IMG/VR virus record: IMGVR_UViG_3300037234_000276
Location: 1 to 35,322 of that record
Length of the DNA: 35,322 nt
Source of the DNA: a virus
Direction: 5' to 3' (one strand)
Positions 29,591-35,322 of this stretch are shown one piece after another (the stretch's first letter is position 1; every line of letters begins with the position of its first letter). The notes beneath the pieces were generated by a model. It searched no databases, was not told the origin of the DNA, and saw only the letters and a list, made by a program, of their open reading frames with translations. Both the position numbers and the translations under genes were made by a program.

Positions 29591-31129
29591 ATGTCAGATA
29601 CTAATGATACTAATATAGAAGAAGCCATCAAGTTGAATGTTAAAAAGCAACTATCTGAGGCGGACTTCCTATACTTTACTAGATTATTCTTTAAACAAAG
29701 ATTCGGCAGTAACATGATTATAGCTCCACATCATAGAGTAATAGCCAAAGCATTAACAGACGTAATCAATCTAAAGATTAAACGACTTATAATAAACATA
29801 CCCCCAGGATATAGTAAGACAGAAGTGGCTGTAATTAGCTTTATGGCCCACGGGCTGGCCATTAATCCTATGTGTAAATACATGCACCTCTCTTATAGTG
29901 ACTCATTAGCATTACAAAATAGTGATGTGGCCCGAAGTATTGTTAAATCCGAAGAGTATCAAACACTATGGAAGCTAGGTATTAAAAAAGATACTGACTC
30001 TAAAAAGATGTGGCATACAACAGAGAACGGTGGAGTATATGCAGCAAGCGCGGCAGGTCAGGTAACTGGATTTAGAGCAGGCCACATGGTTAAAGATGAA
30101 TTTACTGGCGCACTTATCATTGACGACCCTATTAAACCCGATGATACTGATACCGAAGAACGAATCAAAGTTAATAGACGTTTCCTGGAGACTTCAAAGA
30201 GTAGATTGGCATTAGAAGGAACAACCCCAATAGTAGTAATAATGCAGAGATTACATAAGAATGATTTATCGGGCTTCCTTCTAAAAGGTGGGAGCGGTGA
30301 AAAGTGGCACCACCTTAATCTGCCCGTAGTAATGGATAATACTAAACCATATAATAAGAAGTATACACATGGTATTCCTATCAAACATAACATCCCGAAC
30401 GGTTGGTTATGGCCATTTATGCATGACGAGACTAGTAGATCAGCATTGAAAGCATCAAAGAAAGTCTGGTTTTGTCAGTATATGCAGAACCCAGAAGGCT
30501 ACACTGTATCAGGCTCAATGTTCAAACAATCATGGATAGATAAGAATAGGGTCGAATCAATCAAGGGTATAGAGTTTGAAGAAATCGTAGTGGGTATAGA
30601 CCCATCTGGCGATGACGGAGTTAAGAAGGGCGAAGAAAATGCTGACGGTGAAATTAAGAAGACAGACAGTGACCCGATAGGAATAGTTGCAGTAGGTAGA
30701 ACAATAGACAACCATTACTATGTATTAGAAGACGCAACCATGAATGGTAGTCCACTGGAATGGGGTACTCAGGCAATAGCTACACATGAACAACATCAAT
30801 GTAATGGAATGGTCTGGGAGTCTAATTATGGTGGGGCATTAGTAACATCTAACATTCGTAATATCAAAGGTGGCAAAAGTATCAAGATGATTAAGGTTAC
30901 CGCGTCCAGGGGTAAACTACTCAGAGCTGAGCCAATATCTGCACTATATGAGAATAATATGGTACATCATGTTGGGCATGACTTAATCCCATTAGAAGAT
31001 GAACTGACAGAGTGGGCCGGGAAGGGCAAAAGTCCAAACAGATTAGATGCTGTAGTCTGGGCCATAACCCACTTAAGCAAAGGAACTGGTGGTGGAATAT
31101 CTGCCCCTGAATTCGATATATTTAGGTAA
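29591..31129 (+). CDS. Terminase large subunit
   Basis: A 512-residue packaging motor. Walker A at 70-77 (IPPGYSKT, a variant of PPGxGKT with Ser in place of Gly), Walker B at 175-179 (LIIDD), then the RNase-H-like nuclease with GIDPSGDDG (Asp337), E410 in VWESNYGG and D486 in SPNRLDAVVWA. It translocates and cuts DNA at the portal. The length fits the family. Gap and spacing to the next gene suggest one transcript with the methyltransferases and portal. Confidence 0.93.
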   Translation: MSDTNDTNIEEAIKLNVKKQLSEADFLYFTRLFFKQRFGSNMIIAPHHRVIAKALTDVINLKIKRLIINIPPGYSKTEVAVISFMAHGLAINPMCKYMHLSYSDSLALQNSDVARSIVKSEEYQTLWKLGIKKDTDSKKMWHTTENGGVYAASAAGQVTGFRAGHMVKDEFTGALIIDDPIKPDDTDTEERIKVNRRFLETSKSRLALEGTTPIVVIMQRLHKNDLSGFLLKGGSGEKWHHLNLPVVMDNTKPYNKKYTHGIPIKHNIPNGWLWPFMHDETSRSALKASKKVWFCQYMQNPEGYTVSGSMFKQSWIDKNRVESIKGIEFEEIVVGIDPSGDDGVKKGEENADGEIKKTDSDPIGIVAVGRTIDNHYYVLEDATMNGSPLEWGTQAIATHEQHQCNGMVWESNYGGALVTSNIRNIKGGKSIKMIKVTASRGKLLRAEPISALYENNMVHHVGHDLIPLEDELTEWAGKGKSPNRLDAVVWAITHLSKGTGGGISAPEFDIFR

Positions 31130-31139
31130 AGGATAAACA

Positions 31140-31838
31140 ATGATTGACTTACAATATGGCGACTGCTTAGAACTAATGAAAGTTATTCCAGATAATAGCA
31201 TTGATTTAATCGTCACTGACCCACCTTACGACATAAAGAACACCAGGCCAGGGACAGGTTCAAAACTTTGTAAGTCTATGAGCAACTATAACAATCAAAT
31301 ACGAGAAGCCAATATAGTATCTGGTTTTGACTACGAAGGTGTGTTGGCCGAGTTCTGTAGGATACAAAAGAATATAAACATCTATATCTGGTGTAATAAG
31401 GCTCAGATAATCTTCTATCTAGATTACTTTGTAACTCAGAGAAAATGTAAGTTTGATATTATTAAATGGGTAAAGACTAACGCAATGCCAACATATTCTA
31501 ATAAGTATCTAACAGACACCGAGTATTGTTTATTCTTTAAAAAGGGTGCTAAGTGTGAGCCGGAGAGCTACAGTGATGCTAGTACTCTATATCATGCCCC
31601 GATTAACTCTAAAGATAAGAAGCTTTATGGCCACCCAACCATTAAGCCAGTAGAGATATTGAATAGACTAATCAGGAATAGTTCAATAGAAGGTCAAACA
31701 GTACTGGACCCGTTTATGGGTAGTGGTTCCACAGGGGTATCATGTAAGAAACTTAACCGTAATTTCATAGGAATGGAAAACAACAATAATAATTTTGACA
31801 TAGCATGTGGACGGGTAAAGAGTATATCAAATGATTGA
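31140..31838 (+). CDS. DNA amino-methyltransferase 1 (beta-type)
   Basis: A 232-residue N6-adenine or N4-cytosine methyltransferase using S-adenosylmethionine. Motif IV TDPPY is at 26-30 (catalytic, close to the N-terminus), motif I LDPFMGSGSTG at 189-199 (cofactor), HPTIKP at 165-170. Order IV before I marks the beta class. No recognition domain is separate from the core, so a short target is likely. It overlaps the second methyltransferase by 8 bases. No restriction enzyme is nearby; a protective or regulatory role is inferred. AAAGGATAAACA precedes the start. Confidence 0.9.
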   Translation: MIDLQYGDCLELMKVIPDNSIDLIVTDPPYDIKNTRPGTGSKLCKSMSNYNNQIREANIVSGFDYEGVLAEFCRIQKNINIYIWCNKAQIIFYLDYFVTQRKCKFDIIKWVKTNAMPTYSNKYLTDTEYCLFFKKGAKCEPESYSDASTLYHAPINSKDKKLYGHPTIKPVEILNRLIRNSSIEGQTVLDPFMGSGSTGVSCKKLNRNFIGMENNNNNFDIACGRVKSISND

Positions 31839-32553
31839 TTTAATGAATGGTGATTGTTTAGAATTAATGCAGACTATACCAGACAATAGTATAGATGCAA
31901 TTATCACCGATCCACCATATGGAACGACGGCATGTAGATGGGATATTGTTATTGATTTTGATTTAATGTGGGAGCAATTGAATAGAATCATCAAACCTAA
32001 CGGAGCTATTGTATTATTTGGTAGTGAGCCGTTCAGCTCAGCTTTAAGAATGAGCAACATTAAGAGTTATAAATATGATTGGATATGGAACAAAAAACAA
32101 GGTACTGGCTTCCTAAATAGCAAGAAGCAGCCTTTACGACAGTATGAAATCATTAGCGTGTTTTATAGTAAACAATGTACTTATAACCCACAGATGAGAC
32201 AGGGCTTCAAAGCATACACATGTAAACAAGGCAATACGAAAACTAAGAACTACGGTAAACAGACAGGAGCCATCACTATATCGAATGGAGACCGGTACCC
32301 TATTAATATCATTGACTTTAACAGAGATAAGGAAAAGATACATCCAACTCAAAAACCAGTAGCATTATTAGAGTACTTAATAAATACATACACTAATGAA
32401 GGTGAAATGGTACTAGATTTTACCGCAGGTAGCTTCACTGCTGGAATAGCTTGCTTAAATACCAAACGTGATTTTATAGGCATAGAAAAAGATGATGATT
32501 ACTTTAAAATCGGCACGGATAGAATTAACAAACATTTAACAACACTAAATTAA
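31831..32553 (+). CDS. DNA amino-methyltransferase 2 (beta-type)
   Basis: A 240-residue protein whose first 30 residues mirror the preceding enzyme (MIDLMNGDCLELMQTIPDNS, then TDPPY at 26-30). HPTQKP is at 171-176. Motif I reads LDFTAGSFTAG (195-205) instead of LDPFMGSGSTG: the FxGxG core glycine is Phe. That may weaken cofactor binding or be a tolerated variant of the family. The rest differs strongly from methyltransferase 1, so the two probably have different targets. The start overlaps gene 1. Confidence 0.88.
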   Translation: MIDLMNGDCLELMQTIPDNSIDAIITDPPYGTTACRWDIVIDFDLMWEQLNRIIKPNGAIVLFGSEPFSSALRMSNIKSYKYDWIWNKKQGTGFLNSKKQPLRQYEIISVFYSKQCTYNPQMRQGFKAYTCKQGNTKTKNYGKQTGAITISNGDRYPINIIDFNRDKEKIHPTQKPVALLEYLINTYTNEGEMVLDFTAGSFTAGIACLNTKRDFIGIEKDDDYFKIGTDRINKHLTTLN

Positions 32554-32565
32554 AGGATATATAAC

Positions 32566-34293
32566 ATGGCAAATTTAACCAAACAATCAGGCTTAACCGG
32601 CGAACAGATAGTTCTAGCTGAGCGAGAGATACCAAGAAACTTCTACAAACAGAATGATGATTATTATGTTGGAGAGAATACAGCAATACTAACATCTAAA
32701 GCTAAGAAGAAACCCGACAATAAATTCCCTATTGCATTCGTGAACCGTATAACTAAGAACTTAATGGGGTATGCAGCTAGACCTGGAGACATTACGACTC
32801 TTATTAATTCAGATGATACCGATAATGTTAATGATAAATTTGCACAGGTTCATAAAAGAACAGAGAGCAAAAACAAAACTGACCTATTGAATACTAAACT
32901 ATATAAGTCAGCATTGAAACATGGTATCGGCTATGAACTTGTATGGACCGAAGAGAATACAACATCTGGACATTTTGAGATTAAAGATGCAGATATCCCA
33001 GTCAATGAAGGTTATCCAATTTGGGATGCTGAGTTGTCAACTGTACCAAAGCTGAGTATGTTTATTAGATACTATGAGAGAACAGAAACGCAGACTATCA
33101 CAATTACTATAGATGATATTGAAAAAGTAATAACTCTAGAATCCGGCGACTATGCAAATGTATATATTAAGGGTGGATACGAGATATGGAAGTTTAAAGA
33201 TGATGAAAAGAACAGCTCAGGAACTATAACACATGAGGTGACAGATTCAGATAAGGCAGTGTTTAAAATATTCATAGACCAACCGTTTAAAGATTTACAG
33301 GTTATACCATACCAGGCTAACGACGAAGTTATTCCATACTGGATGCCGGTTAAGCGAATCATTGACCAATACGATAAAATCATGTCTGGTAATATGAATG
33401 AGGCCGATAGGTTCAATGATACTTGGTTAATGTTCATGCAGAATGTAGACCCAGAAACAATGAAAACGATAGACGAAATGGGAGTGGTTCAAAACCTTAA
33501 AAGTGCACTACAGGAAGGGATAACTGATGTGTGGCCTAGATTCTTAGAGCGTGATATACCCGTTGAACATTCAAAACTAATGATGGACACCTTAGAACAA
33601 TTAATCTATACGATAATTGGAGTTCCTTCATTCTTAAGTGAAACATTCAACGACGCATCTGGGGTTGCCCTTCTATTCAGATTGATTGGTCTAGAGTATG
33701 CAGCAGTAGAAATAGACATGTATTTCGATCTTGGATTATCTCAACGGTTAGAACTATACAAACAAGCTACATCGGAAGGTTTAGACTTTTATGGTGTTGG
33801 TATTATATCTGCAGATGATGTTGAAAATATCACAGGAACTATAAACCACAGACGTAACCTGCCATTAGATTTAACTACTATATTACAGCAGTCAATGCAA
33901 TTGAAGGCACTTGGTCTCAGCGATAAAGTAGTACTATCATTGTTACCGAAGCAAGTTATACCAAACATAGAAGACGAGTTAAAAGCAATTGAACAAAAGA
34001 AACTAGATAGACAACTTGGCATCAATTCTATAATAGAAGATGATGGGGATACTGACATCAATACAACCAGTGCAGATAAGCTAGAACAGGAAGCTCAGGC
34101 CAAGCTCAGAGGCAGTGTTGGTGGAGTTAAAGGTATATTAGATATACAAACAAGTGTATCAGAAGGTAAAACCCAATACGCTTCAGCTATTGAAATATTA
34201 ATGAGTATCTATGGGTTTACTATAGAAGAATCTCAAAAGATATTAGGCCAACCAATTGATAAGACTATCACAACTAAGAAAGTAACACAATAG
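32566..34293 (+). CDS. Portal protein (SPP1 gp6-like)
   Basis: A 575-residue protein forming the 12-fold ring through which DNA enters the head. Residues about 50-125 (AFVNRITKNLMGYAARPGDI, TKLYKSALKHGIGYELVW) and the clip/stem region around 280-390 (LMFMQNVDPETMKTIDE, GVPSFLSETFNDASGVALLF) are those of the SPP1 gp6-like family. The C-terminal 100 residues are acidic and helical (crown). AAAGGATATATAAC precedes the start. It lies between the methyltransferases and the minor head protein, a common order. Confidence 0.88.
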   Translation: MANLTKQSGLTGEQIVLAEREIPRNFYKQNDDYYVGENTAILTSKAKKKPDNKFPIAFVNRITKNLMGYAARPGDITTLINSDDTDNVNDKFAQVHKRTESKNKTDLLNTKLYKSALKHGIGYELVWTEENTTSGHFEIKDADIPVNEGYPIWDAELSTVPKLSMFIRYYERTETQTITITIDDIEKVITLESGDYANVYIKGGYEIWKFKDDEKNSSGTITHEVTDSDKAVFKIFIDQPFKDLQVIPYQANDEVIPYWMPVKRIIDQYDKIMSGNMNEADRFNDTWLMFMQNVDPETMKTIDEMGVVQNLKSALQEGITDVWPRFLERDIPVEHSKLMMDTLEQLIYTIIGVPSFLSETFNDASGVALLFRLIGLEYAAVEIDMYFDLGLSQRLELYKQATSEGLDFYGVGIISADDVENITGTINHRRNLPLDLTTILQQSMQLKALGLSDKVVLSLLPKQVIPNIEDELKAIEQKKLDRQLGINSIIEDDGDTDINTTSADKLEQEAQAKLRGSVGGVKGILDIQTSVSEGKTQYASAIEILMSIYGFTIEESQKILGQPIDKTITTKKVTQ

Positions 34294-34301
34294 GTAATAC
34301 C

Positions 34302-35322
34302 ATGAGATATGACGAACTGCAGGAATTTATAACTGATCTATCAGATGCTGAAAGGTTAGTAAAATCAAAACAGATTAGCAATGTATATAGTTCAGCTTTA
34401 AAGGATATTAAAGCAGAGATAGCCAAAGCTCATACGACCATATTGAATGGTGTTAAAAAAGAAAACTACTATAACGAGATGATTAAGTTTGATAGATTGA
34501 AAAAACTAGAGGCCAATATACTAGAGACTTATCGGCCATACGCTAAAGAGATTGGGAAAAGAGTTGAGGCTGCCAGCATCCAATCATTTAGCAATAGTTT
34601 CTATTATAATCAATACGGCATCAATTGGATATCTCCATATAACTATGTGAGAGTTCCAAACGATGCTCTACAATTGTCAGTATATAGAAACAGGGAAGCA
34701 GTTATTAAAGCATTGACACCTGAAGCTCAGGCCATAATCCCTAAAACACCAAAGAACCTTACAGAATGGATAGCAACTAATAAACTGGATGAAGTAAACA
34801 AGATATTTGACGTAATAGACCAAGGGCTGTTAACTGGTAAATCATATCGTGAGACAGCCAAAGAACTAACAGACGCATTTGATGGATTCAATAAGAATGC
34901 GCTCAGAACCGTCAGGACTGAAGGTCATCGCAATATGGAAAGTGGCTCATATACTAACTGGGTCGAAGCTCAGAATAAAGGGGTCGAAGGATATAGACTA
35001 ATGGTAGCAGTTAAAGATACTAGTACCAGAAGTCAGTCAGCCTATGTTGACGGTAAGAAGGATAGAGGCGAAGGCTTTTTATATCCGGATGGTAATAGGT
35101 ATTTTATTCCCGGGAACACTGGCATTGGGGCATGGGATATAAACGACCGTGAGACTACTATAGAAATCATTGATGGTATTGAACCAACCGTAGAACGTGG
35201 TAGAAACCCAGCTACTGGTAAAAATGAAGTAATAGAGTTTCAGAGCTTCAATGCTTGGGCCAAGAGCAAAGGCCTAAAAAGAGATAAGAATGGCATACTC
35301 AGACAGGGTAAAGTAAAAATAA
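34302..35322 (+). CDS. Minor head protein (Mu F / SPP1 gp7-like), runs across the join
   Basis: The frame starts at ATG 34302 and is still open at the window end; it continues at base 128 after the 127-base overlap and stops at 135, giving 342 residues. Residues 215-260 (RTVRTEGHRNMESGSYTNW, VAVKDTSTRSQSAYVDGKK) fit the Mu F-like head morphogenesis domain, with the usual TRxxH changed to TRSQS, so His is replaced. N-terminal helices (1-110) may touch the portal. The family is a few copies per head and may help DNA exit. Confidence 0.88.
   Translation, partial: MRYDELQEFITDLSDAERLVKSKQISNVYSSALKDIKAEIAKAHTTILNGVKKENYYNEMIKFDRLKKLEANILETYRPYAKEIGKRVEAASIQSFSNSFYYNQYGINWISPYNYVRVPNDALQLSVYRNREAVIKALTPEAQAIIPKTPKNLTEWIATNKLDEVNKIFDVIDQGLLTGKSYRETAKELTDAFDGFNKNALRTVRTEGHRNMESGSYTNWVEAQNKGVEGYRLMVAVKDTSTRSQSAYVDGKKDRGEGFLYPDGNRYFIPGNTGIGAWDINDRETTIEIIDGIEPTVERGRNPATGKNEVIEFQSFNAWAKSKGLKRDKNGILRQGKVKI
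35196..35322. repeat. Assembly overlap, copy 2 (identical to window start)
   Basis: Exact copy of bases 1-127. Collapsing the two copies gives a 35,195-bp circle and restores the minor head protein gene. Confidence 0.93.

Noticed and set aside
1-35322. Integrase, excisionase or attachment site
   Set aside because: No tyrosine or serine recombinase motifs were found in any supported gene and no att-like repeat next to a tRNA; the 127-base terminal repeat is explained by assembly.
1-35322. tRNA genes and CRISPR arrays
   Set aside because: No cloverleaf-like element with a TTC-type T-loop and no regularly spaced repeats with unique spacers were recognised; the iterons and operators have fixed spacing and too few copies.

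Overview
The window is one complete, AT-rich tailed-phage genome written linearly. Bases 1-127 repeat exactly at 35196-35322 and the minor head protein gene reads straight across the join, so the molecule is about 35,195 bp and was assembled as a circle. Head and tail genes fit a long non-contractile-tailed (siphovirus-like) virion: terminase, SPP1 gp6-like portal, Mu F-like minor head protein, scaffold, coat, connectors, gp10-like and terminator-like proteins, tail tube, frameshifted chaperones and a tape measure of 857 residues. The host cannot be named. Strong Shine-Dalgarno sites and TTGACA/TATAAT promoters argue against Bacteroidota-type expression signals; two lipoproteins with Ser at +2 and a patatin-like lipase would suit a Gram-negative host, but that is inference.

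Layout. A control region of about 1 kb (24171-25193) holds three 22-bp-spaced iterons, four palindromic operator-like repeats, rightward promoters and the leftward promoter of a plasmid-type replication initiator. The rightward arm runs 25194 -> 35195/1 -> 16934: HNH-AP2 endonuclease, ParB/Srx-like protein, TET-associated-type glycosyltransferase, probable small terminase, a cluster of small genes, large terminase, two amino-methyltransferases, portal, minor head protein (across the join), head genes, connectors, tail genes, a LamG-like adhesin, a membrane coiled-coil protein and a patatin-like phospholipase. The leftward arm runs 24170 -> 16935: initiator, coiled-coil protein, terminator, Rha/T5orf172 and Rha/KilAC-like regulators, two lipoproteins, several unknowns, a zinc-finger protein, and an operon with the amidase endolysin. 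The arms meet with no spacer at 16934/16935.

How it works together. Five leftward promoters and one rightward promoter share a layout: TTGACR, an 18-bp spacer usually ending TTTCATGN, then a TATTAT-like -10. This suggests one regulator controls replication, host-interaction and lysis genes together, and touches the rightward arm. No integrase, CI-like repressor or ParA is visible; iterons plus initiator plus Rha-type regulators make a plasmid-like lifestyle possible but unproven. Candidates for new biology are the shared promoter/operator system, the ParB-like + glycosyltransferase + twin methyltransferase set lacking a visible TET or hydroxymethylase, the phospholipase in a lysis position, and the duplicated small SPEQ/TAMAGE proteins.
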